A stretch of 64,000 nucleotides of DNA. Origin: Acidobacteriota bacterium. GTDB lineage: Bacteria; Acidobacteriota; Thermoanaerobaculia; Multivoradales; Multivoraceae. The notes beneath the pieces are model-generated. The model was not told the origin of the DNA, did no database searches, and saw only the letters and a list, made by a program, of their open reading frames with translations. The stretch covers positions 248,001 through 312,000 of the forward strand of contig JAPPCR010000015.1 in assembly GCA_028875725.1 (NCBI GenBank). The letters are read 5' to 3'. Positions 8,069-16,333 of this stretch are shown piece after piece. Position 1 is the first letter of the stretch. Every line of letters begins with the position of its first letter. A program made the position numbers and the translations under genes.

Positions 8069-8584
8069 ATGGTCCAGACTCTGATCGACCCGACGAACGA
8101 GGCCGCGGCCGCCGCGCGCACGGCGGCGCCGCGCCTCGACGCCATCGGCGGCAAGACGATCGCCCTGCTCGACATCTCGAAGGCTCGTGGCGACGTCTTC
8201 CTCGATCGCGTCGAGGAGCGGATCGCCAGCCGGGGCGCCAACGTTCTCCGCTTCACCAAGCCCACCTTCTCCAAGGTGGCGCCGGCCGACCTGCGCGCCG
8301 AGATCGCCCAGCGTTGCGACGCGGTGATCGAAGCGCTAGCCGACTGAGGGTCCTGCACGTCGTGCAGTGTGCACGACACGACCCAGTTGGAAGAGATGGG
8401 GCTGCCGTCCGTGTTCGTCGCCTCGTGCGAGTTCCAGGACGCCGCCGAGTCGCAGTCGAAGTCGCTCGGCTCCACGCCCGAGGTCGTCTACGTGCGGCAC
8501 CCGATCCAGGACCGCACGGACGACGAGATGGGCGAGATCGCCGACCAGGCGGTCGACTCCCTCGTCTCCGCGCTGACCAACTGA
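8069..8584 (+). CDS. UGSC-family selenoprotein; in-frame TGA at 8345 read as selenocysteine (U93)
   Basis: The frame from ATG 8069 (CAGGAG 6 bases upstream) meets TGA at 8345-8347, then continues without interruption to TGA 8582-8584, giving 171 residues. The TGA is followed at once by GSCTSCSVHD, producing the hallmark U-G-S-C motif of the UGSC (seleno)protein family, where U may also be Cys. The N-terminal part (AIGGKTIALLDISKARGDVFLD, about residues 26-47 in two strands and a helix) and the C-terminal part (EEMGLPSVFVASCEF) look like the two halves of one alpha/beta domain, so a stop there would cut a conserved fold. Further cysteines at C96 and C99 suggest a redox centre. A hairpin in the right place follows the TGA. 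Function unknown; the neighbours are thioredoxin-like and MBL genes. A simple gene caller would report two short fragments. Confidence 0.88.
8345..8384 (+). promoter_or_regulatory. SECIS-like hairpin directly after the in-frame TGA
   Basis: After TGA (8345-8347) an outer 5-bp stem pairs 8348-8352 with 8380-8384. An inner perfect 8-bp stem pairs 8359-8366 with 8370-8377 and closes a GTG loop (8367-8369). The loop begins about 20 bases after the TGA and offers the G-U bases expected in bacterial SECIS loops for SelB. An alternative local palindrome (8354-8366) could compete. Confidence 0.7.
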
Positions 8585-8626
8585 CCCGGGCCGCAACGCC
8601 GGCCCACACGAGGGCTTGCTAGGCCC

Positions 8627-9682
8627 ATGCGGGCAGGTACGTCAAGCGCGAAGAAACAGCTCGAGTCGCCCCGGCGTTTCGTGACCGCCGCCGGGCGGGT
8701 CGTCTACGCGTTGAACTTCGAGGTGTTCCCGAACTTCTTCGGCAACGTCTACCTGATCGACGACGGTGACCGTCGCATCCTGGTCGACTGCGGCTCGGGC
8801 ATGGACTTCTCGAACGAAAACCTGGTCCGCGGCATGGCCTCGATCGAGGACCGCTTCGGCGCCCGCGTCGGCCTCACCGACATCGACGTGATCCTGATCA
8901 CCCACGGCCACATGGATCACTTCGGCGGCCTCCAGTTCGTCCGCAGCCACACCGACGCGCCGGTCGGCATCCACGTCCTCGACCGCCGCGTGCTGACCCA
9001 CTACGAGGAGCGGGTCGTCGTCGCCTCGCAGCAACTCCGCGTGTTCCTGCACCGCGCCGGCCTGTCGGCCGGTAAGCGCGAGCAGTTGATGACGATGTAC
9101 ACGGCGCCCAAGGCGCGCTACGGCTCGGTGCCGGTCCAGTTCCTGCTCGAGGAGGGCCAGCCCGTGCGGGACGGGAACGGGGCCGACCTCGGCATCGAGG
9201 TCCTGCACGTCCCGGGACACTGCCCCGGCCAGGTCTGCCTGCGCATCGACGACGTGCTGCTGACCGCCGACCACGTGCTGGCGCGGATCACGCCCCACCA
9301 GTCGCCCGAGTCGTTGACCCTGAACATGGGCCTCGGCCACTACCTCGATGCGCTGGGCAAGGTCGAGAAGCTGGACGGCGTGCGGGTCGGTCTGGGCGGC
9401 CACGAGGAGCCGATCGAGGACGTGACGGCGCGGGTCGGGGAGATTCGCGAGTCCCACGACAAACGGCTGGACGTGATCATGGACACCTGCCAGGCGCCGC
9501 AGACCACCGCGGACATCAGCCGCCGGCTTTTCGGAGCGGTGCGCGGCTACACCGTGCTGCTCGCCCTGGAGGAGGCCGGAGCGCACGTCGAGTACCTCTA
9601 CCAGCGAGGCGAACTCGTGGCCGAGAACGTCGGCGAACTGGAGTCCGAGCAGGACCCGGTCGTTCGCTACGTCCGGGCATAG
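8627..9682 (+). CDS. MBL-fold metallo-hydrolase
   Basis: A 351-residue metallo-beta-lactamase-fold protein. The metal motif is THGHMDH (H93, H95, D97, H98), followed by HVPGHCPGQVC with the next histidine and LLTADHVLA with the bridging aspartate. The C-terminal 90 residues look like a small helical, winged-helix-like tail (QAPQTTADISRRLFG) as in many hydrolases of this superfamily. It starts 42 bases after the selenoprotein and runs in the same direction, so co-transcription is likely. The substrate is unknown; thioester or sulfur compounds are possible for glyoxalase II-like members. Confidence 0.85.
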   Translation: MRAGTSSAKKQLESPRRFVTAAGRVVYALNFEVFPNFFGNVYLIDDGDRRILVDCGSGMDFSNENLVRGMASIEDRFGARVGLTDIDVILITHGHMDHFGGLQFVRSHTDAPVGIHVLDRRVLTHYEERVVVASQQLRVFLHRAGLSAGKREQLMTMYTAPKARYGSVPVQFLLEEGQPVRDGNGADLGIEVLHVPGHCPGQVCLRIDDVLLTADHVLARITPHQSPESLTLNMGLGHYLDALGKVEKLDGVRVGLGGHEEPIEDVTARVGEIRESHDKRLDVIMDTCQAPQTTADISRRLFGAVRGYTVLLALEEAGAHVEYLYQRGELVAENVGELESEQDPVVRYVRA

Positions 9683-9793
9683 AAGGGCGCCGGACTCTGT
9701 GGTAGATCTGCACCCTGCTGCGCCATGTCCGCCACGGCTACTACTTCACACTGCGGCTCGCCGCCGGGCCCCTGACGCCCTCCCCCGCGGAAC

Positions 9794-10420
9794 GTGAAGA
9801 TCAAGGGCTCGCACACGCTGGCCGTACCGCGCGGCGTCGTCTGGGAAGCCATCCTCGATCCCGAGGTCCTTTCGCGAACGCTGCCGGGCTGCGAGGATAT
9901 GGCGCCGGTCGGCGACAACCGCTTCCGCGGCAAGCTGAAGATGAAGGTTGGGCCCGTCCAGGGCGTGTTCGAGGGCGGAGTCGAACTCCTCGATCTCGAT
10001 CCGCCGAACGGCTACAACCTGAAGATGGACGGCAAGGGCGCCCCCGGCTTCGTCAACGGCAACGGCTCGATCCGCCTGGAAGACGAAGGCGACGGCGGCA
10101 CCCTGCTCCACTACGAGATCGACGCCCAGGTCGGCGGCCGCATCGCCGCCGTCGGCCAGCGGTTGCTCGACAGCTCGGCCAAGGTGCTGACCCGACAGGG
10201 CCTGCAGGGCCTGGAGCAGCAACTCGCCGCGCGTCAGCCTGCACCGGCATCCGTACCCGCTCCAGCCGACACCTCCGAAGCCGCCCCCGCGGCCCCGTCC
10301 CAGGCCGCCTTCGCCGGCCGCTTCGCCGCCGGCATGGCCAGAGAGTTCTGGCCCTACCTGGTCGGCGGCGCCCTGGTCGCCCTGGCGGCCATCGCCATCT
10401 CGCTCCGAGCGTGCTCATAG
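9794..10420 (+). CDS. coxG: CoxG-like SRPBCC protein with C-terminal membrane anchor
   Basis: A 208-residue CO-dehydrogenase subunit G-type protein. The N-terminal 145 residues follow the SRPBCC/START-like fold of CoxG (opening [20 protein letters not shown]; then a repeated G-rich strand pattern). A proline/alanine-rich linker leads to one C-terminal transmembrane helix at about 184-206. CoxG is thought to anchor molybdenum hydroxylases of the CO-dehydrogenase family at the membrane. The GTG at 9794 is the only start that fits the fold. It precedes coxS by 17 bases, the usual neighbourhood for this gene. Confidence 0.85.
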   Translation: MKIKGSHTLAVPRGVVWEAILDPEVLSRTLPGCEDMAPVGDNRFRGKLKMKVGPVQGVFEGGVELLDLDPPNGYNLKMDGKGAPGFVNGNGSIRLEDEGDGGTLLHYEIDAQVGGRIAAVGQRLLDSSAKVLTRQGLQGLEQQLAARQPAPASVPAPADTSEAAPAAPSQAAFAGRFAAGMAREFWPYLVGGALVALAAIAISLRACS

Positions 10421-10437
10421 AAAGGAGACACCCAGCA

Positions 10438-10905
10438 ATGACCGTGTCCATTCAACTCGAAGTCAACGGAAAGCCCGTTCAGGCAGCGGTCGAACCGCGA
10501 CGCCTGCTGGTCCACTTCCTGCGCGAGGATCTGGGCCTGACCGGCGCCAACATCGGCTGCGAGACGAGCCTCTGCGGGGCCTGCACCGTGCTGGTGGACG
10601 GCGACGCGGTCAAATCCTGCACCATGCTAGCGGCGCAGGCCGACGGCGCCTCGGTGACCACGATCGAGGGGCTGGCCCAGAACGGCGACCTGCATCCGCT
10701 CCAGGAGGGCTTCTGGGAGAAGCACGGCCTGCAGTGCGGCTACTGCACGCCGGGCATGATCCTCTCCGCGAACTACCTCCTGGCCCAGAACCCGAGCCCG
10801 AGCGACGAGGAGATCCGCGAGGGACTCAAGGGCAACATCTGCCGTTGCACCGGCTACCACAACATCGTCGAAGCGGTGAAGTACGCCGCGGAGAGGATGA
10901 GCTGA
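10438..10905 (+). CDS. coxS: Molybdenum hydroxylase small subunit, 2x[2Fe-2S]
   Basis: A 155-residue iron-sulfur subunit of the xanthine oxidase/CO dehydrogenase family. The plant-ferredoxin-type cluster ligands are in CETSLCGAC plus the later KSC. The all-helical second cluster uses CGYCTPGM and [13 protein letters not shown]. It carries electrons from the molybdenum site to the FAD subunit. AAAGGAG 12 bases before the ATG fixes the start. It is followed directly by the large-subunit gene (1-base gap). Confidence 0.95.
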   Translation: MTVSIQLEVNGKPVQAAVEPRRLLVHFLREDLGLTGANIGCETSLCGACTVLVDGDAVKSCTMLAAQADGASVTTIEGLAQNGDLHPLQEGFWEKHGLQCGYCTPGMILSANYLLAQNPSPSDEEIREGLKGNICRCTGYHNIVEAVKYAAERMS

Positions 10906-10906
10906 C

Positions 10907-13255
10907 ATGGCACGGGTACTCGGCACCTCGATCAAGCGCCGGGAGGACCCGGCGCTCATCACCGGCCGCGGCAAGTACACCGACGACCTCCAGGCCGCCG
11001 GCATGGCGCATGCCGCGATCGTTCGCAGCCCGTACGCTCATGCCCGGATTCGCGGCATCGACACCTCCGCCGCCGAGGCGCTTCCCGGCGTCCTCGCCGT
11101 GCTCACGGCCCGTGACGTCGCGGCCGCCGGCATTCCCGGCGTGGTTCCTGTCGGCTGGCTGCTACCGGACCTGAAGACCCCTGCTCACCCGATGATCGCG
11201 GCCGACACGGTCCGCCACGTCGGCGACGCGGTGGCCGTCGTCGTCGCCGAGGACCGATACCTCGCCCGCGACGCCGCCGAGCGGGTCGCCGTCGACTACG
11301 AACCGCTCGACGCGGTGGCCGACGTCGTGGCCGCTCTCGAGGACGGAGCGCCCGGGGTCCACGAGGACGCGCCCGGGAACGTGGCCTTCGACTGGGAGAT
11401 CGGCGACCGCGAATCGGTCGACGCCGCCTTCGCCTCCGCCGCGCACACGGTCGAGCTCGACCTGCGCAACAACCGGCTGATCCCCCACGCGATCGAACCG
11501 CGCGCGGTGCTCGCCTCCTACGACTCGTCCACCGGCGAGATGACGATCCACATGACGAGCCAGAACCCGCACGTGCACCGGCTGCTGATGACGCTCGCGT
11601 CGCTCGGCATGCCCGAGCACAAGGTGCGGATCGTCGCTCCCGAAGTCGGCGGCGGTTTCGGCAGCAAGATCCATCACTACGCCGACGAGGCGATCGTCGG
11701 CCTGTGTTCGATGAAGCTCGACCGGCCGGTCAAGTGGACCGCGACGCGGACCGAGACGAACCTGACCGACGCCCACGGCCGCGACCACTCGACGCAGTGC
11801 GCGCTGGCGCTCGACGCGGACGGCCGCATCACGGGCCTGCGCGTCGACACCGCGGCCGCGATGGGCGCCTATCTCTCGACCTTCGCGCCGGCAGTGCCGA
11901 CCTACCTCTACGGCACGTTGATGTCCGGCCAGTACGACATCCCGGCGATCCACTGCCACGTCACCGGCGTGTTCACCCACACGGCCCCGGTCGACGCCTA
12001 CCGCGGCGCCGGGCGGCCAGAGGCCACCTACGTCGTCGAGCGGCTGATGCATCTCGCCGGCGAGGCCACCGGTCTGGGCCCGGTCGAGGTGAGGCGCCGC
12101 AACTTCGTGTCGCCGGACGCCTTCCCGTACCAGACGCAGGTCGCCCTAGCCTACGACTCCGGCAACTACGGACCGGCGATGGACCGCGCGCTGGAGATGA
12201 TCGGCTACGACGACCTGCGGACTCAGCAGGCGTCGCGCCGCGGCAACGGCGGCGGCAAGCTGATCGGTATCGGTTTCTCGTCCTACATCGAGGCCTGCGG
12301 GCTGGCGCCGTCGGCGGTCGTCGGCTCGCTGGGCGCCCAGGCCGGCCAGTGGGAGAGCGCCGACGTGCGCGTCCACCCGACCGCCTCGGTCACCGTCTAC
12401 ACGGGTTCCTCGTCTCACGGCCAGGGACACGAGACGACCTTCTCCCAGATCGTCGCGGACAAGCTCGGCATCGACCCCGAGGCGGTCGAGGTGATCCACG
12501 GCGACACGGATCTCGTCCAGTTCGGGATGGGCACCTACGGCAGCCGCAGCGCCGCCGTCGGCGGCTCGGCCATCGTCAAGAGCGTCGAGAAGATCATCGA
12601 GAAGGGCAAGAGGATCGCCGCCCACCTGCTCGAAGCCTCGGCCGAGGACCTCGAGTACGAGGACGGCAGCTTCCGCGTGGCCGGCTCGCCCGACCGCGCG
12701 CTCGCTCTAGGCGACGTGGCGCTCCAGGCCTACCTGGCGCACAACTACCCCGACGACCTGGAGCCGGGCCTCTCCGCCACGAGCTTCTATGACCCGGCGA
12801 ACTTCACCTATCCCTTCGGCACCCACGTCTGCGTGGTCGAGGTCGACACGGAAACCGGCTCGATCGACTTGCTGCGCTACGCGGCGGTCGACGACGTCGG
12901 CAACGTGATCAACCCGATGATCGTCGACGGCCAGCTCCACGGGGGGCTGGCCCAGGGCATCGGCCAGGCGCTGTGGGAGAACGCGGTCTACGACGAGAGC
13001 GGCCAGCTCGTGTCCGGCTCGCTCATGGACTACGCCGTGCCCAAGATTCACAACCTGATCCCGTTCGAGCTCGACCGCACGACGACCCCGTGCCCGCACA
13101 ACCCGCTGGGCGTCAAGGGCGTCGGCGAGGCGGGCGCGATCGCCTCGCCGGCCGCGGTGGTCAACGCCGTGGTCGACGCGCTCTCACCGTTCGGGATCAG
13201 CCACATCGACATGCCGCTCACGCCCGAGAAGGTGTGGCGGGCCGTCAACAGCTAA
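10907..13255 (+). CDS. Molybdenum hydroxylase large subunit, form II CoxL-like
   Basis: A 782-residue catalytic subunit that binds the molybdenum cytosine dinucleotide cofactor. The active-site loop reads AYRGAGR (364-370), the form II signature; true CO dehydrogenases (form I) carry AYxCSFR with a copper-bound cysteine. The catalytic glutamate region GVGEAG and the cofactor loops VGGGFGSK and HGQGHETTF are intact. It probably hydroxylates an aromatic, purine or aldehyde-type carbon rather than CO; the substrate is not visible. Second structural gene of the G-S-L-M set, with the FAD subunit 62 bases downstream. Confidence 0.93.
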   Translation: MARVLGTSIKRREDPALITGRGKYTDDLQAAGMAHAAIVRSPYAHARIRGIDTSAAEALPGVLAVLTARDVAAAGIPGVVPVGWLLPDLKTPAHPMIAADTVRHVGDAVAVVVAEDRYLARDAAERVAVDYEPLDAVADVVAALEDGAPGVHEDAPGNVAFDWEIGDRESVDAAFASAAHTVELDLRNNRLIPHAIEPRAVLASYDSSTGEMTIHMTSQNPHVHRLLMTLASLGMPEHKVRIVAPEVGGGFGSKIHHYADEAIVGLCSMKLDRPVKWTATRTETNLTDAHGRDHSTQCALALDADGRITGLRVDTAAAMGAYLSTFAPAVPTYLYGTLMSGQYDIPAIHCHVTGVFTHTAPVDAYRGAGRPEATYVVERLMHLAGEATGLGPVEVRRRNFVSPDAFPYQTQVALAYDSGNYGPAMDRALEMIGYDDLRTQQASRRGNGGGKLIGIGFSSYIEACGLAPSAVVGSLGAQAGQWESADVRVHPTASVTVYTGSSSHGQGHETTFSQIVADKLGIDPEAVEVIHGDTDLVQFGMGTYGSRSAAVGGSAIVKSVEKIIEKGKRIAAHLLEASAEDLEYEDGSFRVAGSPDRALALGDVALQAYLAHNYPDDLEPGLSATSFYDPANFTYPFGTHVCVVEVDTETGSIDLLRYAAVDDVGNVINPMIVDGQLHGGLAQGIGQALWENAVYDESGQLVSGSLMDYAVPKIHNLIPFELDRTTTPCPHNPLGVKGVGEAGAIASPAAVVNAVVDALSPFGISHIDMPLTPEKVWRAVNS

Positions 13256-13317
13256 CAACTGCGTCCGTCTAACATCCGCAGCCGAACAACCGAAGCTGCC
13301 GAATCAGGAGCACCGAT

Positions 13318-14166
13318 ATGTACCCAGCCCAATTCGATTACCGCCGCGCCGGATCGGTCGATGAAGCCCTCGGCCTGCTGCAGGAGCACGAAGACGCGAA
13401 GCTGATGGCCGGCGGCCACAGCCTGATCCCGATGATGAAGCTGCGTCTCGCCCAGCCGCCAGTCGTCATCGACATCGGCCGCCTCGACGAACTCAAGGGC
13501 ATCTCCGAAGCGGGCGGCTCGGTCAGGGTCGGCTCGCTGACGACTCACGCCGACATCGCGGCTTCCGACGTGCTCGCGGCCCACTGCCCGGTGCTCGCCG
13601 AAGCGGCCGGTCACATCGGCGACGCCCAGGTCCGCAACCGCGGCACGATCGGCGGCAACATCGCCCACGCCGACCCGGGCTCCGACATACCTCCGGTGCT
13701 CGTCCTGCTCGGCGCCTCCGTCCACCTGCAGTCGCCTTCCGGCACCCGCTCGGTCGCCGCGGGCGACTTCTTCCAGGACCTGCTGATGACGGACGTCGGC
13801 GAAGACGAGATCCTCACCCACGTCGATGTCCCGGCGCTCGGCAGCGGCAGCGGCTCCGCCTACCTCAAGTTCGAGCACCCGGCCTCCGGCTACGCCGTCG
13901 TCGGCGCCGCCGCAGCCGTCACCGTCCAGAACGGCCGCTGCACCGCCGCCGGCCTGGTCGTCGGCGGCGTCTCCGCCACGCCGACCACCGTCGATGTATC
14001 AAGTCTCGTCGGCACCGACCTCTCCGACGACGCGATCGCCGCCGCAGCCTCCGGCCTGGACGCCGAAGATCCCATCGGCGACATCTTCGCCTCCGGCGAC
14101 TACCGCGTCCACGTCGGCAAGGTCTACGGCAAGCGAGCACTGGCGGCGGCCCGGGATCGGGCGTAG
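13318..14166 (+). CDS. coxM: Molybdenum hydroxylase FAD-binding (medium) subunit
   Basis: A 282-residue FAD subunit of the CO-dehydrogenase/xanthine-dehydrogenase type. The two flavin motifs are AGGHSLIPMMKLR (residues 31-43) and TIGGNIAHADPGSD. A CoxM C-terminal domain follows. It passes electrons from the [2Fe-2S] subunit to an acceptor. The ATG at 13318 has a weak GGAG 8 bases upstream. Last gene of the module; palindromes and repeat R1 follow. Confidence 0.94.
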   Translation: MYPAQFDYRRAGSVDEALGLLQEHEDAKLMAGGHSLIPMMKLRLAQPPVVIDIGRLDELKGISEAGGSVRVGSLTTHADIAASDVLAAHCPVLAEAAGHIGDAQVRNRGTIGGNIAHADPGSDIPPVLVLLGASVHLQSPSGTRSVAAGDFFQDLLMTDVGEDEILTHVDVPALGSGSGSAYLKFEHPASGYAVVGAAAAVTVQNGRCTAAGLVVGGVSATPTTVDVSSLVGTDLSDDAIAAAASGLDAEDPIGDIFASGDYRVHVGKVYGKRALAAARDRA

Positions 14167-14200
14167 CAGGCTCGCTTCGTAGGCTCGTCGCTTCGCGACT

Positions 14201-14217
14201 CGCGCCTTTGGGGCGCG
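14201..14217 (+). terminator. Hairpin after the molybdenum hydroxylase genes
   Basis: Two hairpins follow the FAD-subunit stop: GTCGC-TTC-GCGAC at 14187-14199, and a 6-bp stem CGCGCC/GGCGCG around TTTGG at 14201-14217 followed by TTGTGG. They could terminate the operon. The T-tract is poor. Confidence 0.4.
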
Positions 14218-14242
14218 TTGTGGCAGCCGAGGTTCGGACCCG

Positions 14243-14415
14243 CCTGCGGAGAGGGCGGGGGGAGGGTCCCATCGGCCGCTCACGCTCTCTGGATGGATGG
14301 TACGGACGCGCTCGCTTCGGTCGGCTGCGTTTCACGTCGGCGTCGGTGACTGAAGGGGCGCCGGGCGTCACTTGCCTCCAGCCCGCTGGGACCCTCCCCC
14401 CGCCCTCTCCGCAGG
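14243..14415 (-). repeat. Repeat family R1, copy A (173 bp with 28-bp perfect terminal inverted arms)
   Basis: This fills most of the 320-base gene-free stretch 14167-14486. Arms 14243-14270 and 14388-14415 are perfect reverse complements. Between them lie 117 bases that match copy B (54496-54612) in opposite orientation: block 1 at 14363-14387 (25 of 25 bases identical), block 2 at 14308-14343 (36 of 36 identical), separated by divergent spacers of identical length (19 and 37 bases). Only the inner 13 bases of the arms are shared; the outer parts differ but remain fully paired in each copy. No coding frame or obvious target duplication is seen. Confidence 0.85.
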
Positions 14416-14486
14416 CTGGACCGCGTCGGTTGCCGGCGCTACGGAGATCCGGAGGACCGGGGATGCCCCGCTAACCTGTCCCGGCA

Positions 14487-15071
14487 ATGGGTGAAACCTC
14501 TCGGCGTTCCCGGCTGAATCGGGCTCGCGAGCTCTCGAACGCGGCCTGGAAGCTGCGTGCGACGGTGACTGCCAACCCCGTCGAGCGTGAGGAGACTGCG
14601 CGGCTCGTTCGAGAGCAGCTCAGCGAAGCGGTGGCGTTGTGCCGTGGCGCCGGCGATGACCGGGAGTTGGCGACAGCCCTTCGGCGGCTCGGGCATGTGG
14701 AACAGGATGCCGGCCGCGACGACGTCGCGGCCGCCCGCTACGAGGAAGCCGTCGCCGTCGCGCGCCGGACCGGCGATCCGCTTTTGCTGGCTCATGCGAT
14801 CCGTCACGTTGGCGACGCGCATCGCAGCGCGCGGCGATTCGCCGTGGCGGAGACCTGCTACGACGAGGCCCTGGCCCTCTATGCCGCCGAAGACGAGCCA
14901 CCTGCGCTCGACTACGCGAACGTGATCCGACCGATGGCGATCCTCAAGGAAGCCCTCGGGGCAACCGACGAAGCATGGCTCCTGTGGCAACAGGCAAAGA
15001 CGCTCTACGCCGCCGTTCCCATCGTCGCCGGCGTAGCGGAGTGCGACGAGAACCTCGCCCGACTCGGCTGA
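14487..15071 (+). CDS. Tetratricopeptide-repeat protein
   Basis: A 194-residue all-helical protein without signal peptide. Residues 38-155 contain about three TPR units (for example ATALRRLGHVEQDAGRDD, LLAHAIRHVGDAHRS and TCYDEALALYAAE), the usual protein-interaction scaffold. It stands alone, between repeat R1 and the convergent acyl-CoA dehydrogenase gene. No catalytic motif is visible, so no partner can be named. Confidence 0.75.
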   Translation: MGETSRRSRLNRARELSNAAWKLRATVTANPVEREETARLVREQLSEAVALCRGAGDDRELATALRRLGHVEQDAGRDDVAAARYEEAVAVARRTGDPLLLAHAIRHVGDAHRSARRFAVAETCYDEALALYAAEDEPPALDYANVIRPMAILKEALGATDEAWLLWQQAKTLYAAVPIVAGVAECDENLARLG

Positions 15072-15133
15072 ATCGCGGGTCCGACACAAGGAACCGGTCT
15101 CCGACCGGCACGCGTCCGCCGGCCGTTCCGGCA

Positions 15134-16312
15134 TCAGTAGCTGCGCGGCAGTCCGAGGACGTGCTGGGCCAGGTAGGTGAGCACGAGGTTCGTCGAGATC
15201 GGCGCCGTCTGGAAAAGGCGGCATTCGCGCCACTTGCGTTCGATGTCGTACTCGGTGGCGAAGGCGAAGCCGCCGAAGGTCTGGAAGCAGGTGTCGCCGG
15301 CCTTCCAGGCAGCTTCGGAGGCGAGGAGCTTGGCGCTGTTGGCTTCGGCTCCGCATTCGCGGCCGGCGTCGTAGAGGGCGGCGGCCTTGCGGACGATCAT
15401 CTCGGCGGCGTCGGTTTCGGCTTGGGCGCGGGCGATCGGGAACTGGATGCCCTGGTTCTGGCCGATTGGCCTTCCGAACACTTCGCGCTCGTTGGCGTAC
15501 TCTACGGCGCGGCGGATGAAGTAGCGGGCATCGCCGATCGCCTCCGAGGCGAGGAGGATGCGCTCGGCATTCATACCGCTCAGGATGTACCTGAAACCGT
15601 GACCCTCCTCCCCGATCCGGCTGCTGACCGGGATGCGCAGGTCGTCGAAGAAGACCTGGGTCGTGCCGTGGTTGATCATCGTGTCGATCGGCTGGATCTC
15701 CAGACCGTTGCCTCGCGCCTCGCGGAGGTCGACGAGGAACACGGACAGGCCGCGTGAACGCTTCTCCACCTGGTCGGCCGCCGTCGTGCGGGCGAGCAGG
15801 ATCATCAGGTCCGAGTGGAGCGCCCGGCTGGTCCAGATCTTCTGGCCGTTCACGACGTAGCTGTCGCCGTCGCGGACCGCCGTGGTCCTGAGCTGCGTGG
15901 TGTCCGAACCCGTCACCGGCTCGGTGACGCCGAACGCCTGAAGCCGGAGTTCGCCGCTGGCGATCTTCGGAAGGTACTGCTGTTTCTGCTCGTCGCTGCC
16001 GTGGCGCAGCACGGTGCCCATCGTGTACATCTGGGCGTGGCAGGCGGCGGCGTTGCAGCCGCTCGAGTGGATCGTCTCGAGCACCACGCAGGCGGCGCGC
16101 AGAGGCAGACCCGAGCCTCCGTACTCCTCGGGAATCAGACAGCCCAGGTACTCGTGCTCGGTGAGCGCCTGCACGAACTCCGTCGGGTACTCGGCGGCGG
16201 CATCGAGCCGCCGCCAGTACTCGCCCGGGAACTGCTCGCAGATGCGGCGGACCGGGTCGCGGAGGAAGGCGTAGTCGTTCTCGATCGAAACGTGGAGGTC
16301 GCTGTCGCTCAT
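15134..16312 (-). CDS. Acyl-CoA dehydrogenase family protein
   Basis: A 392-residue FAD-dependent acyl-CoA dehydrogenase with the three-domain layout: N-terminal helices, the strand domain with QAFGVTEPVTGSD and WTSRALHSD flavin contacts, and C-terminal helices with FGRPIGQNQGIQF and QTFGGFAFATEYDIER. The classical catalytic-base segment YEGT is replaced by APIST, so the base must be elsewhere (as in some branches) or activity is altered. It lies 21 bases after the pyruvate kinase gene on the same strand, the last gene of the minus-strand block. The acyl substrate is not evident. Confidence 0.9.
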   Translation of the reverse strand: MSDSDLHVSIENDYAFLRDPVRRICEQFPGEYWRRLDAAAEYPTEFVQALTEHEYLGCLIPEEYGGSGLPLRAACVVLETIHSSGCNAAACHAQMYTMGTVLRHGSDEQKQQYLPKIASGELRLQAFGVTEPVTGSDTTQLRTTAVRDGDSYVVNGQKIWTSRALHSDLMILLARTTAADQVEKRSRGLSVFLVDLREARGNGLEIQPIDTMINHGTTQVFFDDLRIPVSSRIGEEGHGFRYILSGMNAERILLASEAIGDARYFIRRAVEYANEREVFGRPIGQNQGIQFPIARAQAETDAAEMIVRKAAALYDAGRECGAEANSAKLLASEAAWKAGDTCFQTFGGFAFATEYDIERKWRECRLFQTAPISTNLVLTYLAQHVLGLPRSY

Positions 16313-16333
16313 GGGGCGTGATCGTAGCGCCAG

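Noticed and set aside
8069..8347. Reading the gene as a 92-residue protein ending at TGA 8345, with a separate 71-residue gene at 8369.
   Set aside because: Both parts are in one frame, the second has no ribosome site of its own, and the sequence between them (GSCTSCSVHD) is the family's conserved active-site segment.
9683..9793. A short coding remnant between the MBL gene and coxG.
   Set aside because: A frame of about 30 codons is open but has no start, motif or recognisable homology; nothing supports a gene.
10438..14166. Aerobic CO dehydrogenase.
   Set aside because: The large subunit has the form II loop AYRGAGR without the copper-binding cysteine.
14208..14474. Possible small proteins with shared peptide (RFGRLRFTSA and following) at 14.3 kb and 54.5 kb.
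   Set aside because: The similarity follows repeat R1 and is present only because the DNA is repeated; frames are not kept across spacers and no start or ribosome site fits.
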